Assembly: GCA_944389655.1 (NCBI GenBank)
Contig: CALXND010000009.1
Location: 1-35,855, forward strand
DNA length: 35,855 nt
Direction: 5' to 3'
DNA from: an uncultured Clostridia bacterium
GTDB taxonomy: Bacteria > Bacillota > Clostridia > TANB77 > CAG-508
Below the pieces are notes generated by a model. It saw nothing but the letters and a program-made list of their open reading frames with translations, was not told the DNA's origin and ran no database searches. The position numbers and the translations under genes are program-made. Below are positions 16,404-24,482 of the stretch, one piece after another (positions within the stretch are counted from its first letter, which is position 1; every line of letters begins with the position of its first letter).

Positions 16404-17339
16404 TTAAGCTTTCTTCAATTTTGCTATGAAGAAGCCTTCTGTTTCTTTCGATGGCAATATCCTTAGAGCCTTTTGTATCACTTTATTCTCTGATGATACC
16501 CCTACACTATTTTTAATTTTCAAATCTATATCTAATAATTTCACATTTAGCTCATCTATTGCCCACTCTAGAATATTTTCATTCTCTTCTTTATTCAAAG
16601 TACATGTTGAATATACTATTATTCCCTGAGGTTTTGCTGCTTGATATGCACTTTTTAATAACTTTTTTTGTAGTTTTGCAAGCTCTTGCACAGTTTTTTC
16701 TGACCAGCTTCTATATGTTTTGGCATCATTTGCAAGAAATCTGCCTTCTCCACTACATGGAGCATCTAACAATACTTTATCAAAATATCCTTCATATTTT
16801 TTGCCTATTGTTTCTCCTCTACCATTATTTATTTCTACAATTTTTGCGCCTTGTTTCTCTATATTAAATTTCAATCTCTCACATCTTAAAGCATCTAATT
16901 CATTTGCTAAAATGTATCCCTTATTTTCCATAATAGCCGCCATCTGTGTTGTTTTACTCCCTGGTGCAGCTGTTAAATCTAATATTTTTTCACTCTTTAC
17001 TGGCTTTAATACAAGTGGTGGTACCATGCTTGATAAACTTTGAAGATATATTTTCCCTTGCTCATAAATTTCTAGTTTTTGCAATTGTTTTTCATTTGCG
17101 TTTTTTATTACTAATGCTTCACTAAACCATGGAACTCTATCAAACTTTATAGCATTTTCTTTTAGGGTATTCATTACTTCATAGATATTGCTTTTTATTG
17201 TGTTTACTCTTATGGTAGTATTTCTTTCCCCATTCATTCCAAAAAGTATTTTATCTACTGTAAGTGGCGAGTACATTTCGTATAGCTTTTCTACAAATTT
17301 TATTGGCAACTTTCTTTTAACTTCTAATACACTTAGCAT
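16404..17339 (-). CDS. NOL1/NOP2/Sun-family RNA m5C methyltransferase, short form
   Basis: A 311-residue SAM-dependent methyltransferase. The SAM-binding loop is DLTAAPGSKT (121-130). DAPCSGEGRF (C195) and STCTLNK (C246) carry the two cysteines used by RNA m5C enzymes to attack and release cytosine. The protein stops soon after the catalytic domain and lacks the long C-terminal RNA-binding part of RsmF (about 450 residues) and the N-terminal NusB-like part of RsmB. The RNA target, rRNA or tRNA, therefore cannot be assigned. AAAGGAG precedes the ATG. It lies between the CDF gene and the YgjP-like gene on the same strand. Confidence 0.88.
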   Translation of the reverse strand: MLSVLEVKRKLPIKFVEKLYEMYSPLTVDKILFGMNGERNTTIRVNTIKSNIYEVMNTLKENAIKFDRVPWFSEALVIKNANEKQLQKLEIYEQGKIYLQSLSSMVPPLVLKPVKSEKILDLTAAPGSKTTQMAAIMENKGYILANELDALRCERLKFNIEKQGAKIVEINNGRGETIGKKYEGYFDKVLLDAPCSGEGRFLANDAKTYRSWSEKTVQELAKLQKKLLKSAYQAAKPQGIIVYSTCTLNKEENENILEWAIDELNVKLLDIDLKIKNSVGVSSENKVIQKALRILPSKETEGFFIAKLKKA

Positions 17340-17428
17340 TTTTTCTCCTTTTCTATTACTTCATACCTTAGAGCTTTTTTCCTAACAATTTAAGGTTACA
17401 TGCATATGTGTCAATAATATTTCTTAAT

Positions 17429-18595
17429 TTATACATATGAATTTTCTACTTTTATTACTGCATGATATTTTGGGTCTTTATTATGTATTTGGTTTTGCAA
17501 TTCTGATATTATTTTTTCTAAATTTGCATTTTCTTCTGGTGGAATTACTAAATCGAAAATTAAATTTATTCTTTCTCCACCATCTGTCATCCTAAAGTCG
17601 TGAATTGAAAATTTATCGTTTTTTTCCTTTACAATATCTTCTACCATTTTTCTCATAGTATTTATTTCTTCATTATCAACAACTATTGGATCCATGTGAA
17701 CTGTTGTAATACAACCAAATTTATCGTATATATCTTGCTCCATTTGATCTATTATATCATGTGCTCTACAAATATCTGAATTTGCTGGTACTTCTGCATG
17801 GAATGATACTATTTTTCTTCCTGGTCCATAATCGTGAACCATTATGTCATGTATTCCTTGTATTGTATCATATTTTGATGCAAATTCTTCTATTGATTTC
17901 ACATATTCTGGATCTGGTTTTTGGCCTAGTAAAATATCTATAATTTCCTTTATAGCCTTTAAACCTGTTATTAGAATAAATATTGATACTAATAAACTTA
18001 CATAGCCATCTATTGATATTCCAGCAAATTTTGCTACTATTGCAGAAATTAAAACTGCTAAAGTTGAAATAGAATCTGATATACTATCATATGCTGTTCC
18101 TTTTATTGCTGCTGAATTTATAGTTTTTGCTATCTTTTTGTAGAATACAAATAACCATAGTTTTGCAAGTATTGCTACTACTAATAAAATTATTGTTATG
18201 TTGCTTATAGCTGGTAATTCCGGATGTATTATTTTTTCTATAGAGCTTTGTAATAATTCAAATCCTACTAGTAAGATTAATATATCTACAAAAAAAGCTG
18301 TTATATATTCCATTCTTCCATGCCCCCATGGATGGTCTGTATCTATCTTTTTTTGTGACATTTTGAACCCAACCATTGTTACTATTGAAGAACCTGCATC
18401 TGTTACGTTATTTAATGCATCCGATATTATAGACATTGAACCTGTTATTATTCCCATTACTAGCTTAAACGCTGAAAGTAGTACATTTACTACTATTCCT
18501 GTTATGCTAGATAGCATTGCATATTTTCCTCTTACTTCTTGGTTTTCTACATTTTCTTTATCTTTTATAAATAGTTTTATTAATAAGTTTGTCAT
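17429..18595 (-). CDS. Cation diffusion facilitator family transporter
   Basis: A 388-residue CDF exporter with about six membrane segments and a cytoplasmic ferredoxin-like C-terminal domain. The metal-site segment in helix 2 is SDALNNVTDAGSS. In helix 5 the residues are D166 and D170 (DSISD), a DxxxD rather than the HxxxD of typical zinc exporters. DxxxD is described for manganese-type CDF proteins, so Mn(II) or Fe(II) is a possible substrate (inference). HPWGHGRMEY is a conserved loop. AGGAGGAG precedes the ATG, and a promoter lies at 18632-18660. Confidence 0.9.
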   Translation of the reverse strand: MTNLLIKLFIKDKENVENQEVRGKYAMLSSITGIVVNVLLSAFKLVMGIITGSMSIISDALNNVTDAGSSIVTMVGFKMSQKKIDTDHPWGHGRMEYITAFFVDILILLVGFELLQSSIEKIIHPELPAISNITIILLVVAILAKLWLFVFYKKIAKTINSAAIKGTAYDSISDSISTLAVLISAIVAKFAGISIDGYVSLLVSIFILITGLKAIKEIIDILLGQKPDPEYVKSIEEFASKYDTIQGIHDIMVHDYGPGRKIVSFHAEVPANSDICRAHDIIDQMEQDIYDKFGCITTVHMDPIVVDNEEINTMRKMVEDIVKEKNDKFSIHDFRMTDGGERINLIFDLVIPPEENANLEKIISELQNQIHNKDPKYHAVIKVENSYV

Positions 18596-18631
18596 TTTTC
18601 TCCTCCTAAAGTAAAGTTTTTTCAGTTTATT

Positions 18632-18660
18632 ATATTAACAAAATTTAAGCCCTATGTCAA
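18632..18660 (-). promoter_or_regulatory. Promoter of the CDF transporter gene
   Basis: On the minus strand a perfect TTGACA (18660-18655) is followed after 17 bases by TAATAT (18637-18632). The -35 box lies in the loop and arm of the terminator that ends the upstream ABC operon. A TATAAT three bases further on has a long spacer and is less likely. Confidence 0.6.
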
Positions 18661-18668
18661 ATAGGGCT
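18648..18668 (-). terminator. Terminator of the ABC exporter operon
   Basis: An 8-bp perfect stem, AGCCCTAT against ATAGGGCT, with a 5-base loop starts about 5 bases after the permease stop codon. On the minus strand it is followed by TAAATTTTG, a short T-rich tail. Confidence 0.7.
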
Positions 18669-18673
18669 ATTAA

Positions 18674-20329
18674 TTACATTATATTCTCTGCTAATTTATA
18701 TTCATGATTTTTCATATATTTATTTACAATTATATTAGCAATAGCAAATACTACTCCAACAACTATTATGCCAGTATAAGCAGGTATGTTTTGCAATAAA
18801 TAATTAAATAAAACTACTGCTCCTACATTTATTAGTGAGAATATCATTGGGAATATTAAATTCATATTCTGTTTTACTACTGCGTATTCAGAACTCCAAT
18901 GTAGTTTTGGTCTCTTAAGGTCTACTAATGTTTCTAGAAAACTTGTAAAGCTACTCATTATTATAGATACTATAAGTAATAGTATGCAGTCAAGTATAGA
19001 GATATTTATTAAGTATACTGCTATTCCTAAAACTACTATTGTAGATATTAGATTCATTACTATATTTGGTATTGTTTTATAAGCATATTGCTTATATAGT
19101 GAAACTGGTATATATTTCATAAATACTGCGTTTGGTCCATCACGCGAAATTGCGGTAGCTGAGACATATATTATCATTGAGAAAAATTGTGTTACTGCTA
19201 ATACTCCATATAATACCAAACTTTTATTGTTTGCAAGCATATTTGTTAATTGCGACATTTCCTGCATGTCTTCACTACTCATTCCAAACCCTACAAGAAA
19301 TATAATTAGTATTGGAAATAATAATGCTGGTAATACACATTGTACTAAGTATACTGGATTTCTAAATAATATTTTAAATTCTTTTCCAATGTATTGTTTT
19401 CCTAAGCCTAACTTTTTGTTACTTATTTTTACTTTGCCACTTCTTCTTCCACTTGTACTATATAAGTTTCCAATTAATCCTTTAAAATAAAGCTTTTGCG
19501 CTAAGAATATATATATAACAAATCCTACCGCTGTTATGCCTATTATTTTAGCAAATTGCATAATCATTGTAACTATGTTTCCACTTGTTATTGCATCTAT
19601 ACCAAATCCCAATGTTGGGAAATAACCTTTTATCATATTTACCATGTTGTTTGCACCAGTCATCATCTGCATCATTTGTTCATCTGTAATTGTATTTGCT
19701 TCGAGCTTTGTCATTCCTACTGATAGTAATATTATTAGAATTATCACGAGTAATGTAGCAATTAGCTGAAATCTATTTCTATTTTTGGTTATTTTTGAAA
19801 AACTCATTATTATCATTATTAAAAGTGATATTAGTATTACAGGCAGTATTGGTAATATTATTAATGTTATTATGCTAGAGATATAAAACATGCTATCGCA
19901 TTTTAGCATATAGCCATAAATAAGCAGTGGAACTAATCCCACAAAAATATTTACTACTAAATCTACTAACATTATTACATTTGTTCTGGCTAAAATTATT
20001 TGATATGGTTTTATTGGTAGTGGCAAAACCGAGTCTGTATCTTTTGTAAAATATAATAGGTTTATTCCAGAGAATATAGTTTGCATTATAGTAACTCCTA
20101 AAACTAGAAGCAAAATCATACCTATAAATACTGTTTCTTGGTGAATTTCTTTTAAATTATCTATTAGGCTTACACTAAGAAATCCTATTACTCCTATTAA
20201 GTACAAAAGTAATAATCCATACAAAATTAACTTGTTTTTATTACTTTTTGCATTGCTTGTAAACGCATATTTATCTCCCATTTTTTGAATTGAACTTTTT
20301 AAAAATATTTTTGTTAATAAAAATGTCAT
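18674..20329 (-). CDS. ABC-2-type exporter permease
   Basis: A 551-residue membrane protein with roughly a dozen hydrophobic helices. The N-terminus FLLTKIFLKSSI precedes an amphipathic entry, and the middle has KEFKILFRNPVYLVQCVLPAL, a layout typical of large clostridial ABC-2 permeases with two six-helix halves. A long hydrophilic loop with Met- and Asn-rich sequence (around residues 215-235) probably faces outward. AAGGAGGT precedes the ATG. It lies 14 bases after the ATPase gene and ends at a hairpin terminator, so the two form one exporter. Substrate unknown. Confidence 0.82.
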   Translation of the reverse strand: MTFLLTKIFLKSSIQKMGDKYAFTSNAKSNKNKLILYGLLLLYLIGVIGFLSVSLIDNLKEIHQETVFIGMILLLVLGVTIMQTIFSGINLLYFTKDTDSVLPLPIKPYQIILARTNVIMLVDLVVNIFVGLVPLLIYGYMLKCDSMFYISSIITLIILPILPVILISLLIMIIMSFSKITKNRNRFQLIATLLVIILIILLSVGMTKLEANTITDEQMMQMMTGANNMVNMIKGYFPTLGFGIDAITSGNIVTMIMQFAKIIGITAVGFVIYIFLAQKLYFKGLIGNLYSTSGRRSGKVKISNKKLGLGKQYIGKEFKILFRNPVYLVQCVLPALLFPILIIFLVGFGMSSEDMQEMSQLTNMLANNKSLVLYGVLAVTQFFSMIIYVSATAISRDGPNAVFMKYIPVSLYKQYAYKTIPNIVMNLISTIVVLGIAVYLINISILDCILLLIVSIIMSSFTSFLETLVDLKRPKLHWSSEYAVVKQNMNLIFPMIFSLINVGAVVLFNYLLQNIPAYTGIIVVGVVFAIANIIVNKYMKNHEYKLAENIM

Positions 20330-20343
20330 ATTGAAACCTCCTT

Positions 20344-21066
20344 CTATTCTTCTGTTATCTCTAAGAATAACTCTTCTAACGAGGTTTGTTCTTTAAATTT
20401 TTCTTTCATTTCTTCAAATGTGCCAACAAATACAAGTTCTCCCTTGTTTATTATTCCAACTCTATCACATAATTTTTCTGCCACTTCCAATATATGTGTG
20501 GAGAAAAAAACTGTATTTCCTGCTTTTGCATGGTTTCTCATCATTTCTTTTAAATCGTATGAAGCTTTTGGATCTAGTCCTGTCATTGGCTCATCTAATA
20601 TCCAGTTTTTAGGGTTTGATAAAAGTGCACCACATATAACTATTTTTTGTCTCATACCATGTGAATAACTTTCTATATTACTGTTTAAGTCTTTATATAT
20701 TTCAAACTTTTTTGTAAGCTCTTCTATTCTATTTTGTCTTTCTTCTGATGGAACATTATATACCTCTGCTAAAAAGTTTAAGTATTCTATTCCTTTAAGC
20801 TTTAAGAATATATCTGGACTATCTGGCACAAATCCAAAGTTTCGCTTTGCTTCTAGTGGCTCTTTTTTTATACTATGCCCATCTACTAAAATATCTCCTT
20901 CGTCTGGTTCTAATATTCCTGTTATCATTCTAATTGTTGTAGTTTTTCCAGCTCCATTAGGTCCTAAAAAGCCAAAGATTTCACCATTTTGTATATTTAG
21001 GTTTAACCCATTTACAGACTTTTTATCCTTTACATATGATTTAGAAACATTTTTAATTTCTATCAT
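20344..21066 (-). CDS. ABC transporter ATP-binding protein
   Basis: A 241-residue ATPase subunit. Walker A is GPNGAGKTT (35-43), the signature is YSHGMRQK (134-141), Walker B is WILDEP (155-160), and STHILE is the switch region. The Q-loop position reads VPDSP, with Asp in place of Gln, as seen in several ABC-2 export ATPases. The frame stays open to 21144, but GGGGGAATAAAG directly precedes the ATG at 21066, and the upstream extension runs through a palindromic repeat, so the short start is chosen. The permease gene follows at once. A promoter at 21180-21208 drives the pair. Confidence 0.9.
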   Translation of the reverse strand: MIEIKNVSKSYVKDKKSVNGLNLNIQNGEIFGFLGPNGAGKTTTIRMITGILEPDEGDILVDGHSIKKEPLEAKRNFGFVPDSPDIFLKLKGIEYLNFLAEVYNVPSEERQNRIEELTKKFEIYKDLNSNIESYSHGMRQKIVICGALLSNPKNWILDEPMTGLDPKASYDLKEMMRNHAKAGNTVFFSTHILEVAEKLCDRVGIINKGELVFVGTFEEMKEKFKEQTSLEELFLEITEE

Positions 21067-21135
21067 CTTTATTCCCCCTTGACTTTTATGGATAGTTTTT
21101 TCATTTTTCGTAAATTTCTTTATACTATCACCTTT

Positions 21136-21168
21136 TACTGCCAAAGGGGACTGTCCCCAATGGCAGTA
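21136..21168. repeat. REP-like palindrome, copy 2
   Basis: Two 15-base arms (TACTGCCAAAGGGGA and TCCCCAATGGCAGTA) are complementary except at two central positions, with loop CTG and core GGGGACTGTCCCC. It lies in the leader between the promoter at 21180-21208 and the ABC ATPase gene. Confidence 0.75.
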
Positions 21169-21179
21169 TGTTGTTATAA

Positions 21180-21208
21180 ATTGTAGCTATTTATTGCAAG
21201 AATGTCAA
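21180..21208 (-). promoter_or_regulatory. Promoter of the ABC exporter operon
   Basis: On the minus strand a perfect TTGACA (21208-21203) is followed after 17 bases by TACAAT (21185-21180). The predicted start near 21173 places the palindromic repeat at the very beginning of the transcript. Confidence 0.7.
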
Positions 21209-21224
21209 TATAAATTTTTAAACT

Positions 21225-21869
21225 TTATCCAATATATTTTTTATTTGCAAATACCCTATCCATATACTCATCTGGATACATATTATCGAGTATCGCATCC
21301 ATGTGACTTTGTGCTGGTATATTATTTATTCTTTCTTTTTGCCTAATTGCCGCCATAGAAGATATTGTTATATTAAATAGCATTAAAACTGCTACAGTGC
21401 CTGTCATTAATTTTACATTATTGCTTTTTATAAATTCTTCTATTTTGGGTATTAATGGTTCTATATATGATACATATAAAAGACCTGCAAAGCCCCAATA
21501 TGTACAGTGTATTAATGTAGTTCTTCCATTTATGTTAAATATCCAATTTGAATAGTCCCAAGATATGGTTCCAAATGCTTTTTCTTGTACGTATGAACAT
21601 AGGTATTCTGTTACTCCACCTAATATCATTGAAGAAATAAATACAATTTTTTTGCTTCTATTTTTCATAAAGTGAAAAAATATATAATACACTAAAATTC
21701 CTATTCCATATACTGGTGTAAATGGTCCATATATTAATCCTTGTCTTGATACGAAGTGTCCATTTTGCACAAGTGCTACTACCATTTCTACTACATATCC
21801 AATTATACTACCTATCATAAAAATCACAAAGATTTTAATAATTTCATTAAACTTACTTTTTTTCTCCAT
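21225..21869 (-). CDS. PF06541-type (ABC_trans_CmpB) membrane protein
   Basis: A 214-residue protein with about five hydrophobic segments. The segment after the first helix (SRQGLIYGPFTPVYGIG) is the family signature. The later SWDYSNWIFNINGR also fits members annotated as putative ABC transporter permeases, although no transport role is shown for the family. AAGGAG precedes the ATG. The gene stands alone and is flanked on both sides by copies of the REP-like palindrome (21136-21168 and 22135-22169). Confidence 0.8.
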   Translation of the reverse strand: MEKKSKFNEIIKIFVIFMIGSIIGYVVEMVVALVQNGHFVSRQGLIYGPFTPVYGIGILVYYIFFHFMKNRSKKIVFISSMILGGVTEYLCSYVQEKAFGTISWDYSNWIFNINGRTTLIHCTYWGFAGLLYVSYIEPLIPKIEEFIKSNNVKLMTGTVAVLMLFNITISSMAAIRQKERINNIPAQSHMDAILDNMYPDEYMDRVFANKKYIG

Positions 21870-22172
21870 ATTTTTTCACTCCTTAATATATGTGGCTTTT
21901 TCTATTATTCCCCATATTTCTACATTTTATTAACTGTACTTTGGTTGTTTTTTATAATAGTTAATATTTTATATTTTGACCGTAAACTTCCTAAATAAAA
22001 GAATAGCATACTATTAACTTTTGTACAGTTATTTTATGTTTATTATTTATTACATTTTTGTAAGTTTAATATAACAGTAAATTATTAATTAAATTTTTAA
22101 TAATTATTAAAATATTATTAAGAACAAAGTGACGAATGCGCAAATGGGGTCTGACCCCATTTGCGCATTTTC
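21870..22172. other. Non-coding AT-rich spacer between dps and the PF06541 gene
   Basis: About 300 bases of very AT-rich sequence without a credible frame. I see only the palindrome at 22135-22169 next to the dps stop codon. The 21880-21990 part should hold the promoter of the PF06541 gene, but no convincing pair of boxes stands out. Confidence 0.5.
22135..22169. repeat. REP-like palindrome, copy 3
   Basis: Two perfect 16-base arms, AATGCGCAAATGGGGT and ACCCCATTTGCGCATT, flank the loop CTG; the core is GGGGTCTGACCCC. It begins four bases after the dps stop codon on the minus strand and could also act as a terminator for dps, although no clear T-run follows. Confidence 0.8.
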
Positions 22173-22607
22173 CTATTTCATGAGATATTGCCTTATCATC
22201 CATACTTTTTTCCCATAGTCCGAAAGGTATTCGTCCATCAATGCAGATGTAGAATATTTTTTTTCATTATCTGCATCTTCTTTTACTTTAGTTGCATTTT
22301 CTGCTAAGATACAATAATCTTTTAAAAGTGCCTCAAATATTTTTCTAGAACTTATTTTTTCATTTTGTGCTTCTTTAATTTGTGTTATTTCTAAGTAATC
22401 ATTCATTGTTCCTAAAGGCTGCCCATCTATTATTAATATATGTTCTGCTACTTCATCTATTTGTTCATTAATATCATCATATAATTCTTCTAGTTTGATA
22501 TGAATATAAAAAAAGTCTTCTCCTTTTATATTCCAATGGTAATTTTGCAATTTTCTATAGAATACATTTAAATTTGCCAAAAATAAATTCAGATCTTCTG
22601 TTATCAT
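22173..22607 (-). CDS. dps: Dps-family ferritin-like DNA-protection protein
   Basis: A 144-residue four-helix ferritin-like protein. The signature NYHWNIKGEDFFYIH is followed by LEELYDDINEQIDEVAEHI. The intersubunit ferroxidase residues of Dps are present: H24 and H36 from one subunit, and D51 and E55 with the spacing known from Listeria Dps. It would form a dodecamer that oxidises Fe(II) with hydrogen peroxide and stores the iron; any DNA binding is unproven since there is no long basic tail. AAAGAGGG precedes the ATG. I saw no convincing PerR-type operator. Confidence 0.92.
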   Translation of the reverse strand: MITEDLNLFLANLNVFYRKLQNYHWNIKGEDFFYIHIKLEELYDDINEQIDEVAEHILIIDGQPLGTMNDYLEITQIKEAQNEKISSRKIFEALLKDYCILAENATKVKEDADNEKKYSTSALMDEYLSDYGKKVWMIRQYLMK

Positions 22608-22668
22608 ATAAATCCCTCTTTCTATTTAAATTTATATTTACAGTATGACCTGAATTTTATTTTTTATT

Positions 22669-23385
22669 CTATTCTTTCATCATTTTCATTGCCTTTTCGG
22701 CTGTTTTATCTTTATCAAATTTATTTACAACAAATATTATTCCTCCAACTATTATAAAAGTTACTAGATATATTAACGCACTAAGTTTCCAATTGCCTTT
22801 TACTAAACTATTACCTGCATATGTAGATGATATAACAGATGGTAATCTTGCAAATGTAGATATTAAAATAAATCTAAGTGGCTTTAATGGAAGTAAACCT
22901 GCTATATATACTAATAAATCTTTAGGTGTTCCTGGTATTAAGAATAATATCATCATTATCCATTCTATTTTTTTGGGATTTTGAAATAATTTGCTTTTCT
23001 CTATTTTTTCTATTCTTTCCTTACTGCAAAAACTGTATACAAATTTTCTTCCCCATTTTTTTACTGAAAAGAATATTAATGTTGTTATTAGGAAAACTGA
23101 TATTGTAATAAATATTAATCCTCCTAACCCTCCATAACACATTCCTGCTAATATTTCTATAGGTTCTCCTGGTATTATAATTAAGAATATTTGTGCAAAT
23201 TGTAAACCAAATAATGCTAAATATCCTAATATTCCCATGCTTGCCACATGATTTTTAAATTCTAATTGTCCTTCTGGCGTGCTTAAATTTTTTATTACAG
23301 GAAATAAATATATTATTAAACCTATTAAAAGTGCTACTACTAATACCATTAAAACATATTTAAATGCTTTTGCTCTTTTACTCAT
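22669..23385 (-). CDS. TVP38/TMEM64 (VTT/DedA-like) membrane protein
   Basis: A 238-residue integral membrane protein with about five hydrophobic segments. The VTT-domain hallmarks are IIPGEPIEILAGMCYG in the first re-entrant region and LIPGTPKDLLVYIAGL plus FARLPSVISSTYAG in the second. Members of the wider DedA/VTT superfamily move lipids between membrane leaflets; for this bacterial branch the substrate is not established. GAGGGAT precedes the ATG. It lies 61 bases upstream of dps on the same strand and may be co-transcribed with it. Confidence 0.87.
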   Translation of the reverse strand: MSKRAKAFKYVLMVLVVALLIGLIIYLFPVIKNLSTPEGQLEFKNHVASMGILGYLALFGLQFAQIFLIIIPGEPIEILAGMCYGGLGGLIFITISVFLITTLIFFSVKKWGRKFVYSFCSKERIEKIEKSKLFQNPKKIEWIMMILFLIPGTPKDLLVYIAGLLPLKPLRFILISTFARLPSVISSTYAGNSLVKGNWKLSALIYLVTFIIVGGIIFVVNKFDKDKTAEKAMKMMKE

Positions 23386-23513
23386 TTCTGTTATCCCTCA
23401 CTTAAATATTTGTATTTTAGTTATAGTTTGTCCTAAAATCTTTTCCTATTATCTAGTATAGCACTTTTCCCTATAAAAAACTATTTATTTTTTCTTAATA
23501 TTAGTGTTTTGTA

Positions 23514-23565
23514 TTACTGACTAATGGTTTTATTCTATTGTTCTAATAAAAGCCATTAGTCGGTA
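23514..23565. repeat. Long hairpin after the unknown anchored-protein gene
   Basis: TTACTGACTAATGG with TTTTATT pairs with AATAAAAG and CCATTAGTCGGTAA over about 20 bp, with one bulge, one wobble and a 10-base loop. No T-run follows on either strand. A second small hairpin (23564-23583, TAACTAT against ATAGTTA) overlaps the adjacent stop codon. It may end the minus-strand transcript. Confidence 0.5.
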
Positions 23566-23580
23566 ACTATTTTGTTATAG

Positions 23581-24351
23581 TTATTCTTCATTAACCACAT
23601 ACCCTGTTAAATCTGGTGTATCTATTTTAGAGTTATTATCTATTTTTATGTTTACATATTCTACAGTATAAGTTTCATATTCTCTTTTTTGCACTAGAGC
23701 TGTTTGTTTTTCAATCCAGACTTTTTGAGCATTGCCTATAGTAATAACATAGCAATCTTTTCCTTCATATTTTTCAGAATATATACGACTAGCTATACTC
23801 ATTAAAGAGCGTACTGATTTGTCTTTTAGCTCTTTCATAACAGGTAAATTGACTCCCATTTCGCCTTTTGACGTTATTCTAGCTATTTTTTCTGTTGGGA
23901 ACATTGTAATTCTTTTGTTGTTTGCAATATCTTCCCACATTGAAATTATATTTTCGCCAATTTTTATTTCAAATAATTCTTTATTATCTTTACGAGCATA
24001 ATTTATAATTGTGGTATCTTCTTCTTCACTCATTTTTGCAATTGATGTATATGAATAATTTACTTTTTTATCTAATATTTTTATTTTATTGCTTAAATCT
24101 GTTAAAATTATACAGTTTCTTGCAAAAAATATACAATATATTACTATAATAATCATTATTAAAAATAAAATAGTTTTTAAAAAGCCATGGGATTTTTTTA
24201 GTCTATTTTTTGCATTGACATTAACTTTTTTAAATGTTAAATCTGGTGAAGCTTCATTAGAACTTTGCTCATTTAATTTAATTTCTTGGTTTGCTTGATT
24301 ATTATTTACAATGTTTTCTTTGTTCTCTTCTTTATCATTCAAATTTCCCAT
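23581..24351 (-). CDS. Unknown single-pass membrane-anchored protein
   Basis: A 256-residue protein that I do not recognise by name. Residues 1-55 are polar and rich in Asn, Glu and Lys. One hydrophobic segment follows (about residues 60-80, FLKTILFLIMIIIVIYCIFF), preceded by basic residues, so the remaining 170 residues should lie outside the cell. That part is mixed alpha/beta. Its end (KYEGKDCYVITI, then VWIEKQTALVQKREY) recalls LolA/LppX-like lipoprotein-fold proteins in which a ligand-type strand pair precedes a 'W-x-x-x-x-T-x-L' turn. That similarity is only an impression. AAAGGAAA precedes the ATG and a promoter lies at 24424-24452. Monocistronic. Confidence 0.65.
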   Translation of the reverse strand: MGNLNDKEENKENIVNNNQANQEIKLNEQSSNEASPDLTFKKVNVNAKNRLKKSHGFLKTILFLIMIIIVIYCIFFARNCIILTDLSNKIKILDKKVNYSYTSIAKMSEEEDTTIINYARKDNKELFEIKIGENIISMWEDIANNKRITMFPTEKIARITSKGEMGVNLPVMKELKDKSVRSLMSIASRIYSEKYEGKDCYVITIGNAQKVWIEKQTALVQKREYETYTVEYVNIKIDNNSKIDTPDLTGYVVNEE

Positions 24352-24423
24352 TATAATTTCCTTTCTTTGTTATTTGCTAAATTATGCTAATAACATCTTT
24401 TTCATTTGCAATATCTATTTTAA

Positions 24424-24452
24424 ATTATAGCATTAAGTTTTTTATAAGTAAA
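24424..24452 (-). promoter_or_regulatory. Promoter of the anchored-protein gene
   Basis: On the minus strand TTTACT (24452-24447) and a perfect TATAAT (24429-24424) are separated by 17 bases, about 73 bases before the ATG at 24351. Confidence 0.55.
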
Positions 24453-24482
24453 GGAATTTAATAATTAATTTTTATCCTGTAA

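Noticed and set aside
21067..21144. Longer start of the ABC ATPase
   Set aside because: The extension begins with a TTG inside a palindromic repeat and has no family similarity; a strong binding site precedes the ATG at 21066.
21225..21869. Third component of the ABC exporter
   Set aside because: The family is often annotated as ABC permease, but here it is separated from the ATPase-permease pair by a promoter and a palindrome, so it is treated as an independent gene.
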